DNA from: Actinacidiphila acidipaludis
GTDB taxonomy: Bacteria > Actinomycetota > Actinomycetes > Streptomycetales > Streptomycetaceae
Reading direction: 5' to 3'
NCBI RefSeq assembly: GCF_019890725.1
Contig: NZ_JAINZZ010000004.1
Coordinates: forward strand, 234,955 to 298,954
DNA length: 64,000 nt
Shown: positions 27,873 through 37,792 of the stretch, piece by piece
Position numbering within the stretch: position 1 is the first letter of the stretch
Layout of the letters: the number at the start of each line of letters is the position of its first letter
The notes under the pieces: model-generated
Told to the model about the DNA's origin: nothing
The model's input: the letters and a program-made list of their open reading frames with translations, nothing else
Databases searched by the model: none
Program-made: the position numbers and the translations under genes

Positions 27873-29606
27873 ATGAACGCGTCGCTGCGCGCTGCCCGCG
27901 CGCTGCTGCTGCTTGCCGGCTTCTACCTGATGGGCCTGGTCCTGCTGGGCCTCGTTCTCACGCTCGACGCCTTCGTGGTCGTCGGGCTGCTGCACGGCCA
28001 CGCACTCTTCGCCCTGGTCAAGCTGCTGCTGATCTCGCTGGCGCTGACGGTGCCGGTGCTCGACGGCATGCTCGCCCTGGTGCGGCGCAAGGGGGACGAC
28101 GGCCCCGACGGCTACGAGGTGACCGCGCGGGCGCAGCCCGAACTGTGGGCCGAGGTCGGCGAGGCGGCCCGGCTCGCGGGGACCCGCGCCCCCGACCGTG
28201 TGGTGCTCATCGGCGACGTCAACGCCGCGGTGGCCGAACGCACCCGGCTGCTGGGCCTGGTGCCGGGCCGGCGCAGCCTCTACCTGGGCGTGCCGCTGCT
28301 CACCGGGCTCACGGTGCCGCGGCTGCGGGCCGTGCTGGCCCACGAGTTCGGCCACTACGGTCACCGTGACACCCGGCTGGCGGGCATCACCATGCGCGGC
28401 CGCGTCGCGATGACGCACACCATCGAGTCGTTCCGCGCCGGCGCGGCGGACGGCAGCCGCGGCCACGCATTTCTGGGCAACCTGTACGTCCGGTACGCGC
28501 GGTTCTACCTGCGGGCGTCCCAGTCGGTGGCGCGCCGCCAGGAGCTGGCCGCCGACCGCGCCGCGGCGCTCGCGGTGGGCCGGCGCACCACGGCCGCGGC
28601 CCTGCGCGAAGTGCCGCTGCTGAGCACGGCGTTCGGCTTCTACGTGACCCGGTACGCGACGGCCGGCCGGAAGGTGTCGCTGCTGCCGCCGGCCGGCGAG
28701 TTCTACGGCGGCTTCCGGCACCTGCTGGCGGACTCGGACCGCGGCGAGGAGCTGGCCCGGATGCGCGCGGGCCTGCTCGAGGAGGAGCAGTCGCCGTACG
28801 ACTCGCACCCGCCGACGGCCGAACGGGTGCGGCTGATCGAGGAACTGCCGGACGACGGCCGGCCCGACGACCCGTCGGCGCCCGCCGGGCTGTCGCTGCT
28901 CCGCGACCGTGCGGCCGTGCTGGCCTCGGTGGAGTCGGCCACCCTCGTGGCCGAGGTCGCGGGCTTCCGGCGGGTCGGGTGGGCGGACCTGTTCCGCAGC
29001 AAGGGGTGGTCGGCGGCCACGGCGGCCGCGGAGCCGCTGCGCAAGGCCGTGTTCGCGGTGCGCGGCGGGAACGCCGCGATGCTGCCGACGATCGAGGAGA
29101 CGCTGGACGCGATCGACGCGGGCCGGCTGTGGACCGAGATCGCGCCCCGGCTGCCCCTGGCCGGGTCCGGAACCCCGCAGAACTCCCCGGACGAGCTGCG
29201 GTCCGCGGTCCGTGACGGCCTCACCGCACTCGCCCACCTGGCACTGGCCCATGCGGACAAGGCCCACTGGGAACTGTCGTGGTCCGGCGCTCCGATCCGC
29301 CTCGTCCTCCCCCCGGACGTCGCCACCCGCCTGCCCGCGGCAGTGGAAGCGGCCTCCGCGCCCGCCCCCGACACCACCCCCCTCCGCCGCCTGCTGTCGG
29401 AAACGGAGAACGCGGCGACGGGCGACGCGACTCCCGCAGCAGAGACCCCGGAAGCCCCGGAGGCCCCGGGGGCCGCCGACCCGGCCCCCGCGGCGGAGGA
29501 CCCGGGGACCGCCGACGCGCCACCGTCGACGCGGGGCCCGCAGGCCGTCACCCCCGCGCAAGCCGCAGCGCACCCCGGGACCGTCGGCCCCACACCCACC
29601 GCATAG
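27873..29606 (+). CDS. M48-family zinc metallopeptidase, membrane-bound
   Basis: 577 residues. Two N-terminal transmembrane helices (residues about 10-32 and 43-66) are followed by the catalytic motif LAHEFGHYGHRDT (HEFGH at about 157-161) and the third zinc ligand in RRQELAADRAA (about 225). The family includes HtpX and Ste24-type quality-control proteases of the membrane. The last 100 residues are an alanine/proline-rich tail (TPAAETPEAPEAPGAADPAP) of the kind seen in secreted or surface Streptomyces proteins. Divergent from metB; the ATG at 27873 has a G-rich site upstream. Confidence 0.88.
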   Translation: MNASLRAARALLLLAGFYLMGLVLLGLVLTLDAFVVVGLLHGHALFALVKLLLISLALTVPVLDGMLALVRRKGDDGPDGYEVTARAQPELWAEVGEAARLAGTRAPDRVVLIGDVNAAVAERTRLLGLVPGRRSLYLGVPLLTGLTVPRLRAVLAHEFGHYGHRDTRLAGITMRGRVAMTHTIESFRAGAADGSRGHAFLGNLYVRYARFYLRASQSVARRQELAADRAAALAVGRRTTAAALREVPLLSTAFGFYVTRYATAGRKVSLLPPAGEFYGGFRHLLADSDRGEELARMRAGLLEEEQSPYDSHPPTAERVRLIEELPDDGRPDDPSAPAGLSLLRDRAAVLASVESATLVAEVAGFRRVGWADLFRSKGWSAATAAAEPLRKAVFAVRGGNAAMLPTIEETLDAIDAGRLWTEIAPRLPLAGSGTPQNSPDELRSAVRDGLTALAHLALAHADKAHWELSWSGAPIRLVLPPDVATRLPAAVEAASAPAPDTTPLRRLLSETENAATGDATPAAETPEAPEAPGAADPAPAAEDPGTADAPPSTRGPQAVTPAQAAAHPGTVGPTPTA

Positions 29607-29671
29607 GACCCGCGGTCACCGACCCCATGTCCGCGGCGGATGACCCGGGGGGCCACCGGCCCGGCGGGCGG

Positions 29672-31000
29672 TCAGCGTGAGCGGCCTGCGGGGGCGCCGG
29701 TCGGCATCGGGCAGGTGGCCGGGCTGGTGGCGCTGCCCAGGAGGCGGCCGCGGGGGTCCTCGCCGGGGCGGCGCAGGCAGCGGACGGCCAGGACGGCGTA
29801 GAGGCCGGCGAGCATCACCGCGTCCCGGAACGCCCGCCGCTGCAAGGACTCCAGGGACGGCAGGAGCAGCGCGCCGTTCTGCGGCAGCAGGACGATCCAG
29901 AACCAGGGCGTCCGAGGCACCGAGGCCCGCAGCGGCAGCGAGGCGAGCAGCACCGGCAGGATCACCAGGACGTAGTGCAGGAACGCGGGCCGGGACGCCA
30001 CGAAAGCGGACAGCATGAGCATGCTCGCCGTCTCCACCAGGCGGAGCCGCTGGTCGCCGCCGCGCCGCCAGCGGGCCCGGGCCGCCAGCACGCCCGCCAC
30101 GGCCAGCGCGACGGCGACGGCGGCGGCCGCCGTGTGCGGCATCCCGAGCCGCGGCAGCACGGTGCCGAGCGACGCGTCGTACGGCCGGGCGTACGCGTCC
30201 TGGCCGTGCAGCAGGAACGGCAGGGTCTTGGTCGCGAGGAGCCCGGGGTGCGGGATGAGCAGCGCGGCGAGCACGGACGCCGCGAGCGGGATGCCGGCCA
30301 GCACGGCCAGCGCCCGCCATCTGCGGGCCAGCACGAACAGCAGCGCCAGCGGCACCAGTATCGGCTTGCAGCAGATCGCCGCGCCGGCCACGGCGGCCGC
30401 CGCCGTCCAGCGGTTGCGGGCGGCGAGGCCGAGGGCGACCGGAAGCGCCAGCACGGACGCCACCGTCCAGTTGCCCAGGCCCACTTCGCTGCGGAAGGGC
30501 GCGAAGTAGGCCAGCCCTCCTGCGCCCGCGACGCCGAGCCTGCTGCGCGGGCTCACGTCGAAGATGCGCAGCGCCGCCCACCAGCCGGCCAGGATCAGCA
30601 GCGCGGTGACCACCGGGACGAGCACCTGGAGGACGCGCGGGCCGAGTTCGGCCTCGGGCACGGCCAGCAGCACGCTGCTGGGCAGGTAGAGCAGCCGCTT
30701 GTCGGCGTACGGCGAGCCGCCGTCGAGCAGCGCACGGCCGGCCCGGACCAGCACCCGGTTGTCGATGCCGTTGGCGGCCGAGCCGGCGATCTCGGTGACG
30801 GTCAGCACCAGGAGCGCGGCGGCCGCGGCCTGCGCGGGCGGGGAGGCGCGGGTCCGCAGCCAGGCGCCGGGCGCGTCGACGCCGTGCGGTGCCGGCCCGC
30901 CCCGCTCGCCCCGCCCGTCCGGTGGGTCCCGCCGAGCGCCGGCGGCACCCGCCGTGTCACGGCCTCGCCCGCCGCCACCGCTGGCGCCGTTCAGCCGCAC
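29672..31000 (-). CDS. Polytopic membrane glycosyltransferase-like protein (GT87/DUF2029 type)
   Basis: 442 residues from a GTG start. About ten hydrophobic segments follow a hydrophilic 50-residue lead. The pattern DNRVLVRAGRALLDGGSPYADKRLLYLPSSVLL, the FRSEVGLGNWTVASV loop, and AAAVAGAAICCKPILVPLAL match polyprenyl-phosphate-mannose-dependent mannosyltransferases of the DUF2029/GT87 family. Such proteins add mannose to lipids or wall glycans. The usual early catalytic aspartate region is only partly recognisable. Convergent with the M48 gene. Confidence 0.7.
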   Translation of the reverse strand: MRLNGASGGGGRGRDTAGAAGARRDPPDGRGERGGPAPHGVDAPGAWLRTRASPPAQAAAAALLVLTVTEIAGSAANGIDNRVLVRAGRALLDGGSPYADKRLLYLPSSVLLAVPEAELGPRVLQVLVPVVTALLILAGWWAALRIFDVSPRSRLGVAGAGGLAYFAPFRSEVGLGNWTVASVLALPVALGLAARNRWTAAAAVAGAAICCKPILVPLALLFVLARRWRALAVLAGIPLAASVLAALLIPHPGLLATKTLPFLLHGQDAYARPYDASLGTVLPRLGMPHTAAAAVAVALAVAGVLAARARWRRGGDQRLRLVETASMLMLSAFVASRPAFLHYVLVILPVLLASLPLRASVPRTPWFWIVLLPQNGALLLPSLESLQRRAFRDAVMLAGLYAVLAVRCLRRPGEDPRGRLLGSATSPATCPMPTGAPAGRSR

Positions 31001-31039
31001 GACGACCAGCCGTAGATCATAGTTGCTCCCGGTCTGCAG

Positions 31040-31074
31040 TGCTATGAGGCAAACATCATGAATTGCTTATAGCA
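31040..31074. promoter_or_regulatory. AT-rich inverted repeat upstream of the GT87-like gene
   Basis: TGCTATGAGGCAA (31040-31052) and TTGCTTATAGCA (31063-31074) form an imperfect inverted repeat in an unusually AT-rich patch about 40 bp upstream of the GTG start; a likely operator-promoter region. Confidence 0.45.
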
Positions 31075-31109
31075 GCACGACCGGGACGGCCCTGGGCACG
31101 ACATGGCAC

Positions 31110-31140
31110 GGCCGCCCGGGACACGGTGTCCCGGGCGGCC
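31110..31140 (-). terminator. Terminator of the beta-helix glycanase gene
   Basis: 15-bp perfect inverted repeat (31110-31124 with 31126-31140) starting 51 bp beyond the minus-strand stop. Confidence 0.7.
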
Positions 31141-31191
31141 GGCCCCCCCGTTCAGAGGTGGTGCGTCGCGGACGAGCGGATCAGCGGACCG

Positions 31192-33312
31192 TCACCACGC
31201 CGAGGGCGCGGGCGGCGGGACCACGGCGGGCCGGTCGTCGCAGGTGATGGTGTTCGGCAGCTCCCACGGCGCGAGCCACGGACCGGTCGTGCCGCCGCCG
31301 TCGTTCCCGCCGAGGTCGGTCACCGTGAACTCCGAGCCGGCGGGCGTGAAGTGGAAGGACCCGCAGTTGTTGATCCCCACCGCGCCGACGTTGCGGGCCT
31401 CGACGTTCTGGAAGGTCGCGCCGCCGGCCGTACGGGCGCTGAGCACCGAGGTGCCGGTGCCGTCCACCCGGATGTCCTTGAAGTGGACGTCGGTGATCGA
31501 GTACAGGTCCTTCACCGGGAAGTCGGAGACCAGCATGATCGCGTTGTAGGTGCTGTCCAGGAAGTCGTCGCCGGTCACCTGGATGTCCGCGTCGATGTTC
31601 CGTTCCAGAGCGTAGAACCAGATCGCGCCGAGCCCGATGTTCCAGTTCAGCTCGTACGTCCCGGCCCGGACCGTGGTGTTGCCGGTGATCCACAGATGGC
31701 CGGTGAACGGCTGGGCGCCGAAGCGGGAGCCGACCTGCAGGGCGCTGCCCTCGCGGATCGGGTCGGCGATCAGGTTGTCGGACACGGTGTTGTCGGTGCC
31801 GCCGTAGACGGCGATGCCGTTGGCGAGGACCGGCGTCTGCACGGTGTTGTGGTCGAAGGTGTCCCGCGCGTCCTCGGCCTTCTCCGACCACATCGCCAGC
31901 GCGTCGTCCCCGGTGTTGCGCAGGAAGTTGCCCGAGACGGTGGAGTCGGTGACGCCGGTGTGGAAGTTGATGCCGTCGGCGATCTGGTCGACGATCGTGT
32001 TGCCGCTGATCCGCAGGTTCCTCATCGGCCCGTCGAACCACATGCCGACCTTGGTGTGCTGGATGTACAGGCCCTCGACGGTGGAGTCGCTGAGCGCGCC
32101 GCCGATGCCGTTCACCTGGTCGGTGTCGATGCGCTCGCGGACGTCGCCCTCGATCGCGAAGCCGGACAGGTGGACGTTCGAACTGCCGCCCACCGAGGCG
32201 TCCTTGCCGTAGAAACCGACACCGGTGTGCACGCTGCCTCCCCCAGGCCCTTCGGGCTGGGCGGTACCCCCGGGCGCCGGGGTCACCAGGTCCACCTGGT
32301 GGCCCTTGATGATCGTGTACCAGCTGCCGGCGCCCTCGATGGTGACGTCGTCGACGATGATGTGCCGGTTCACCTGGTACGTGCCCGGCGGGATGTAGAC
32401 CTTCAGGTGGGCGCGGCGGGCGAAGGCGACGGCCCGGTCGACGGCGTCCGCCGAGTCGCGGCGGCCGGTCGGGTCGGCGCCGAAGGCGAGCACGTTCGCG
32501 GCCCCCAGGTCGATCTTCGGCGGCGCCACGAGCTGGGAGTCGAGCAGGTCGACGGTGGTGGTCGCGGCCCCCGCCGGCACGGTCAGCCGCACCTTCTGGC
32601 CGGCCCGGTAGGTCCGGCCGAGCAGCAGTCGCTGCTCGTCGTAGAAGTGGTTGGGCCGGAAGGGCTTGGCGAAGACCGGGGTGGGCGTGGTGTCCTGCGG
32701 CACGCACCCGCACTCGGTGACCCACCAGTCCGGGTGCGAGACGTCCGCGGTGGGGTCGTTGGAGAACGGATAGAGGTTGTAGAGCCAGGCGTACTGCGAG
32801 GTGAGCGTCATCGTGGTGCGGTGGCCGCCGTCGACGGTGACGTTCAGCGGCGAGGTGATGCCGCCGCCCGCGGGCGCGTCCGGGATGCTGTAGCGCACGT
32901 TGATCGCGTTGGCCGCGCCCGGCAGGGTGAACTCGACGTACTGGCCGGGCTTGAGGGTGACCGCGCTGCGGCCCGACGCCTCCGCGGGGAGGGTGTAGGC
33001 GTCCCGGCCGGGGCCGATGACCGTGCCGTCGGTGGCGGCGTGCTCCGCCTCCTGCTCGGCGAAGCCGACGTTGGCGCCGCGGCCTTCGACCAGCGCCGGG
33101 TCGAGCCCGGCCCGCGTCACCACCGGGCCGGCCGCCGGTGCGCCGGTGCCGGCCAGCGCGGTCCCGCCGCCCAGCACGCCGAGCCCCAGCGTGAACGCGG
33201 TGACCGCCGAGACCGCGGTGGCGGCGCCGAACCCGGCCGTGCGCACCGCGGTTCTTCGCCGCGGACGGCCGGCGGCCCGCCCCGCCTCGGCGCCTGTGCT
33301 GCTCCGTGACAT
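31192..33312 (-). CDS. Secreted right-handed beta-helix glycoside hydrolase (mycodextranase / alpha-1,3-glucanase-like)
   Basis: 706 residues from the ATG at 33312; an ATG at 33339 is also open. A signal peptide with an arginine cluster (RPRRRTAVRTAG) and hydrophobic core precedes AGTGAP. A carbohydrate-binding-like domain follows (residues about 45-285, FAEQEAEHAATDGTVIGP, GQYVEFTLPGAANAINVRY). The parallel beta-helix starts at NVLAFGADPTGRRDSADAVD and carries ADGINFHTG and NTGDDALAMWS, as in GH87 mycodextranases. Expected to cut alpha-glucan outside the cell. Residues about 344-358 (APGGTAQPEGPGGGS) are encoded by a short dispersed DNA repeat lodged in-frame. Own terminator; not linked to a transporter. 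Confidence 0.8.
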   Translation of the reverse strand: MSRSSTGAEAGRAAGRPRRRTAVRTAGFGAATAVSAVTAFTLGLGVLGGGTALAGTGAPAAGPVVTRAGLDPALVEGRGANVGFAEQEAEHAATDGTVIGPGRDAYTLPAEASGRSAVTLKPGQYVEFTLPGAANAINVRYSIPDAPAGGGITSPLNVTVDGGHRTTMTLTSQYAWLYNLYPFSNDPTADVSHPDWWVTECGCVPQDTTPTPVFAKPFRPNHFYDEQRLLLGRTYRAGQKVRLTVPAGAATTTVDLLDSQLVAPPKIDLGAANVLAFGADPTGRRDSADAVDRAVAFARRAHLKVYIPPGTYQVNRHIIVDDVTIEGAGSWYTIIKGHQVDLVTPAPGGTAQPEGPGGGSVHTGVGFYGKDASVGGSSNVHLSGFAIEGDVRERIDTDQVNGIGGALSDSTVEGLYIQHTKVGMWFDGPMRNLRISGNTIVDQIADGINFHTGVTDSTVSGNFLRNTGDDALAMWSEKAEDARDTFDHNTVQTPVLANGIAVYGGTDNTVSDNLIADPIREGSALQVGSRFGAQPFTGHLWITGNTTVRAGTYELNWNIGLGAIWFYALERNIDADIQVTGDDFLDSTYNAIMLVSDFPVKDLYSITDVHFKDIRVDGTGTSVLSARTAGGATFQNVEARNVGAVGINNCGSFHFTPAGSEFTVTDLGGNDGGGTTGPWLAPWELPNTITCDDRPAVVPPPAPSAW
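32236..32275 (-). repeat. Short dispersed palindromic repeat, in-frame inside the glycanase gene
   Basis: About 40 bp rich in runs of C and G with a hairpin core (CCCAGGCCC-TTC-GGGCTGGG). On the minus strand it has the same order of blocks as the intergenic copies at 37546 and 43345: GGGGG, ACC or GCC, CCC, GAAG, CCTGGGG. It encodes a Pro/Gly-rich linker without breaking the frame. Confidence 0.6.
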
Positions 33313-33622
33313 CGAAAGCTCGTTTCTGTCGGGTCCCATCGAGGTGAGGCGACAGTAGGGCGCGCCCGGAGCCCCTCACAAGGCTTCTGCACGATGATTT
33401 CGCGTCTCTGACGTCAAGCTGCACTCACTTGTGCGCTTCTTGCGTTCACTGGCCACACTCGTTGCAGTGGCCTTCGCCGCGGACACGACGCGCCGACGGC
33501 CGGAGATCCTGCGGAATTCACGGGGGAGGCGCGGGGCAGGATGACCTCGGGGACGAGGTGCCGACGTGACGCTGGACGGGCGGTGACCCACCGGAGCACA
33601 CCGCCGGAGAGGGCAGGCCTTC
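33313..33622. promoter_or_regulatory. 310-bp gap between the glycanase and PAP2 genes
   Basis: No gene seen. On the minus strand, TTGACG (33411-33416) could be a -35 for the glycanase, and related blocks ACGCAAGAAGCG and CGCACAAGTGAG lie just upstream of it at about 33424-33449, in a less GC-rich stretch. They may be activator or repressor sites. Nothing definite for the plus-strand gene. Confidence 0.3.
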
Positions 33623-34534
33623 GTGCGCGCGAACCCACACGGGACATCCCCCGCGGACACCGGACCCGGCGAGACGGGTCCCGCGGACACCGGACCGGAC
33701 GAGCCGCGCCCGGGAAAGGGCGACGAGGTCCCCGCCCCGCGGGCCGGACGGCCGCGCCGGACGGCCCGGCTCCCCTCGCTCCCCCTGCCGGCGCGCCTGC
33801 CCCGGCTGCTGCCCGAACTCGTCCTGCTCCTGTGCGTGGACGCCGGTTACAAGTACGGCCGCAAGGTGGCCAACGGCCATACCGAGGCGGCCTACCACCA
33901 CGCCGACGGCGTCTGGAGCTTCGAACGCGCCCTGCACTTCCCGAGCGAACAGGGCGTGCAGCGGCTGATGCTGCACTGGGACTGGGTGGTGCACCTGGCC
34001 AACTACCTCTACGCGACCGTGCACTTCCCGGCGATGGTGATCTTCCTGGGCTACATGTTCGCCCGGCACCGCGCGCACTACCTGTGGATCCGGCGGGCGA
34101 TCGTCATCCAGACGCTGCTGGCCCTGCTCGGCCACTGCTTCTTCCCGCTGGCGCCGCCGCGCCTGGCGCCCGGCACCGGCATGATCGACACCGCCTCGGT
34201 GTACGGACCGGCCGTCTACGGCAAACCCGACGGCGACTCGATGGCCAACCAGTTCGCCGCGATGCCCTCGCTCCACGTGGGCTGGGCGCTGGCGATCGCG
34301 ATCGGGCTCATCGCGGCCACGCGCTCCCGCTACCGGTGGCTGTGGCTGCTGCACCCGGTGATCACACTGCTGGTGGTCGTCGGCACCGCCAACCACTACT
34401 GGCTCGACGGGCTGGCCGGCTCGCTGCTGCTGGCCGTGGCCCTGGCCGTCGTCCCCGCCCCGGACCCCGCCCATGCGCAGGCACCCGCCACGCACTGGGC
34501 CTGGCCGCTCAAGCGCGGCCCGCGCTCGGCGTGA
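33623..34534 (+). CDS. PAP2-superfamily phosphatase / inositolphosphotransferase-like membrane protein
   Basis: 303 residues from a GTG. A proline-rich hydrophilic lead of about 55 residues precedes five or six membrane helices. The active-site blocks are MPSLHVGWALAIAIG (about residues 213-227) and ANHYWLDGLAG (about 256-266), which match domains C2 and C3 of the PAP2_3 (Aur1/Ipt1-like) group; the first K...RP block is replaced by FPLAPPRLAP. It should act on a lipid phosphate at the outer face of the membrane. Single gene, ended by a hairpin shared with xylA. Confidence 0.85.
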   Translation: MRANPHGTSPADTGPGETGPADTGPDEPRPGKGDEVPAPRAGRPRRTARLPSLPLPARLPRLLPELVLLLCVDAGYKYGRKVANGHTEAAYHHADGVWSFERALHFPSEQGVQRLMLHWDWVVHLANYLYATVHFPAMVIFLGYMFARHRAHYLWIRRAIVIQTLLALLGHCFFPLAPPRLAPGTGMIDTASVYGPAVYGKPDGDSMANQFAAMPSLHVGWALAIAIGLIAATRSRYRWLWLLHPVITLLVVVGTANHYWLDGLAGSLLLAVALAVVPAPDPAHAQAPATHWAWPLKRGPRSA

Positions 34535-34598
34535 GGGTCGCCGGCCGGGCCGCCCCCGGGCGACCCGGCCGGGGGCCGCCGGAGAACGTACGGCGGTC

Positions 34599-34632
34599 GT
34601 CGTCCCGGGCGGGGCGGCCCGCCCGGGACGAC
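34599..34632. terminator. Bidirectional terminator between PAP2 gene and xylA
   Basis: Perfect 15-bp stem (34599-34613 with 34618-34632) and a GCGG loop between two convergent stops. Confidence 0.75.
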
Positions 34633-34647
34633 GGCGCCGGCCGGCGG

Positions 34648-35856
<1,209 letters not shown>

Positions 35857-35865
35857 CTATTCGTC

Positions 35866-35890
35866 AGACTGTTGAACAAATTAGTATGCG
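35866..35890. promoter_or_regulatory. AT-rich operator-promoter region between xylA and xylB
   Basis: GACTGTTGAACAAATTAGTA is the only AT-rich patch in the 113-bp divergent gap, 22 bp from xylA and about 70 bp from xylB. TTGAACAAA and its surrounding resemble ROK-family XylR sites as I remember them, and the ROK gene at 37793 is the natural regulator. Confidence 0.5.
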
Positions 35891-35957
35891 AGGCCGAGGA
35901 TGGGAAGTGGGCACGGCGCCGGCTTCCGTCACAGGCCTGTCGAAGGGATCGGTTCAC

Positions 35958-37394
35958 ATGGCGGCACAGGGTGCGGGCAGCGCCGGCGGGCGGGTCGTAC
36001 TGGGCGTGGACAGCTCCACGCAGTCCACCAAGGTGCTGGCCGTGGACGCCGGCACCGGTGAGGTGCTGGCGCGCGGGCAGGCCCCGCACACCGTGAGCAC
36101 CGGCGCGGGGCGCGAGACCGACCCCGAGGTGTGGTGGGACGCGCTGCTGGCGGCGCTCGCCCAGATCGGCCCGTACGCGGCGCGCGCCGAGGCGATCGCG
36201 GTCGGCGGGCAGCAGCACGGGCTGGTGGTGCTCGACGCTGCGGGCAAGGCGCTGCGCCCGGCGCTGCTGTGGAACGACACCCGGTCGGCGCCGCAGGCCG
36301 CCGCGCTCGTCGAACGGCACGGCGCCCAGTGGTGGGCCGAGCGGTTCGGCTCGGTACCCGGCGCGAGCTTCACGGTCGCCAAGTGGGCGTGGCTGCGGGA
36401 GAACGAGCCGGAGGCCGCGGCCGCCGCCCGGGCGGTGCGCCTCCCCCACGACTTCCTCACCGAGCGCCTGTCGGGCGCTGCCGTCACCGACCGCGGTGAC
36501 GTGTCGGGCACCGGCTGGTGGGCCTCGGACCGCGAGGAGTACGACGAGGAACTGCTGGCCGGCGTCGGGCTCGACCCCGCGCTGCTGCCGGCCGTGCTCG
36601 GGCCCGGGCAGCGGGCCGGCGAGGTGCGCGGCGGGCTGCCGGTCCGGGCGGGCGCGCTGGTCGGCGCGGGCACCGGCGACAACGCGGCCGCCGCGCTCGG
36701 ACTCGGCCTCACCCCCGGGCGGGCCGTGCTCAGCCTGGGCACCTCGGGCACGGTGTACTCGGTGTCGCGGCGGCGCCCGGCGGACGCGACCGGCACCGTC
36801 GCCGGGTTCGCGGCGGCCGACGGCGGCTGGCTGCCGCTGGCCTGCACCCTCAACTGCACGCTGGCCGTGGACAAGGTGGCCGCGCTGCTCGGGCGCGACC
36901 GGGAGGACGTCGAGGACGGCGGCTCGGTCGCGTTCCTGCCGTTCCTGGACGGCGAGCGGACCCCGAACCTCCCGTACGCCTCCGGTCTGCTGACCGGCCT
37001 GCGTCACGAGACGACGGCCGGGCAGGTGCTGCAGGGCGCCTACGACGGCGCGGTGTACGCGCTGCTGGCCGCGCTGGACCAGGTGCTGGCGGTGGACGGC
37101 GCACAGGCCACGGGGTCGGCGGAGCCGCTGCTGCTCATCGGGGGCGGGGCGCGGGGCGCGGCCTGGCTGCGGACGGTGCGGCGGCTGTCCGGGCGGGACG
37201 TGCAGGTGCCGCGGGCGGCGGAACTGGTCGCCCTCGGGGCGGCGGTGCAGGCGGCGTCGCTGCTCACCGGGGAGCCCGCGGCGGAGATCGCCTCCCGCTG
37301 GGGTACGGCGGACGGGCCCGTCCACCCGGCCCTCCCCCGCGACGACGCCGCCCTCGCCCGCCTCGCCGCGGCCCTCCCCCTCGCCTCCGCATAA
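35958..37394 (+). CDS. xylB: Xylulokinase
   Basis: 478 residues, FGGY carbohydrate kinase family. ATP-binding phosphate loop LGVDSSTQSTKVLAVD near the start, AVGGQQHGLVVLD with the substrate-binding region, LWNDTRS, and the second-domain loops GTGDNAAAALGLGL, SLGTSGTVYSV and LLIGGGARGAAWL. It phosphorylates xylulose to xylulose 5-phosphate. Start at the ATG 35958; the frame is open further upstream to a GTG at 35886 but the conserved part begins after residue 12. Divergent from xylA. Confidence 0.95.
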   Translation: MAAQGAGSAGGRVVLGVDSSTQSTKVLAVDAGTGEVLARGQAPHTVSTGAGRETDPEVWWDALLAALAQIGPYAARAEAIAVGGQQHGLVVLDAAGKALRPALLWNDTRSAPQAAALVERHGAQWWAERFGSVPGASFTVAKWAWLRENEPEAAAAARAVRLPHDFLTERLSGAAVTDRGDVSGTGWWASDREEYDEELLAGVGLDPALLPAVLGPGQRAGEVRGGLPVRAGALVGAGTGDNAAAALGLGLTPGRAVLSLGTSGTVYSVSRRRPADATGTVAGFAAADGGWLPLACTLNCTLAVDKVAALLGRDREDVEDGGSVAFLPFLDGERTPNLPYASGLLTGLRHETTAGQVLQGAYDGAVYALLAALDQVLAVDGAQATGSAEPLLLIGGGARGAAWLRTVRRLSGRDVQVPRAAELVALGAAVQAASLLTGEPAAEIASRWGTADGPVHPALPRDDAALARLAAALPLASA

Positions 37395-37792
37395 CCCCCG
37401 CCGGGGAGGCCGCCCCCTATCCGCCCGGGGCACACCGGGGCGCCCCCTCCCGGGCTGCGGCTCGTGTCGTTCGCCCGGGTGCACCGGGGTGCTTCCCCCG
37501 GGGTGGGTGGTGGCCGCCGCAGCCGGACCCTTCCGGCCGGAACGGGGTTGCTCGCGCCGGGGGCGCCTCCCTGGGGAAGCCTGGGGGGTGCCCCTTCGGG
37601 GGTCGGCCTGCCTTTGGGCACTCGATTGCTGCGAGCCAAAGCGCCTCGTCAGGGGCGCGGGGAACGGCGCGAGCGACCCACCACCGGCCGGAGGGCGGCG
37701 ACGCGGCGGCCCGAGGGCCGGAGGCCGGGCGGATGGGCGGGCGGAAGGTGGGGCGGGGGAAACGGATACTGAGGGCGAGAGAAGGAGGTGCC
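37395..37792. other. 398-bp gap holding common Streptomyces intergenic repeats
   Basis: No gene seen. It contains a 42-bp repeat at 37546-37587 shared with 43345-43386, and the stretch at about 37645-37690 with AGGGGCGCGGGGAAC, a sequence I know as a frequent intergenic repeat in Streptomyces. The ribosome site of the ROK gene (AAGGAGG) is at its right end. Confidence 0.6.
37546..37587 (+). repeat. 42-bp dispersed repeat, copy in the xylB-ROK gap
   Basis: Matches 43345-43386 at 37 of 42 positions by eye. Shared core blocks are GGTTGC, CGCGCCGGGGGC, CCTCCC, GAAGCCTGGGG. Confidence 0.75.

Noticed and set aside
30991..31020. Nine-codon upstream ORF (ATG at 31020 on the minus strand) overlapping the GT87-like start
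   Set aside because: Too short to judge and without a ribosome site of note; probably chance.
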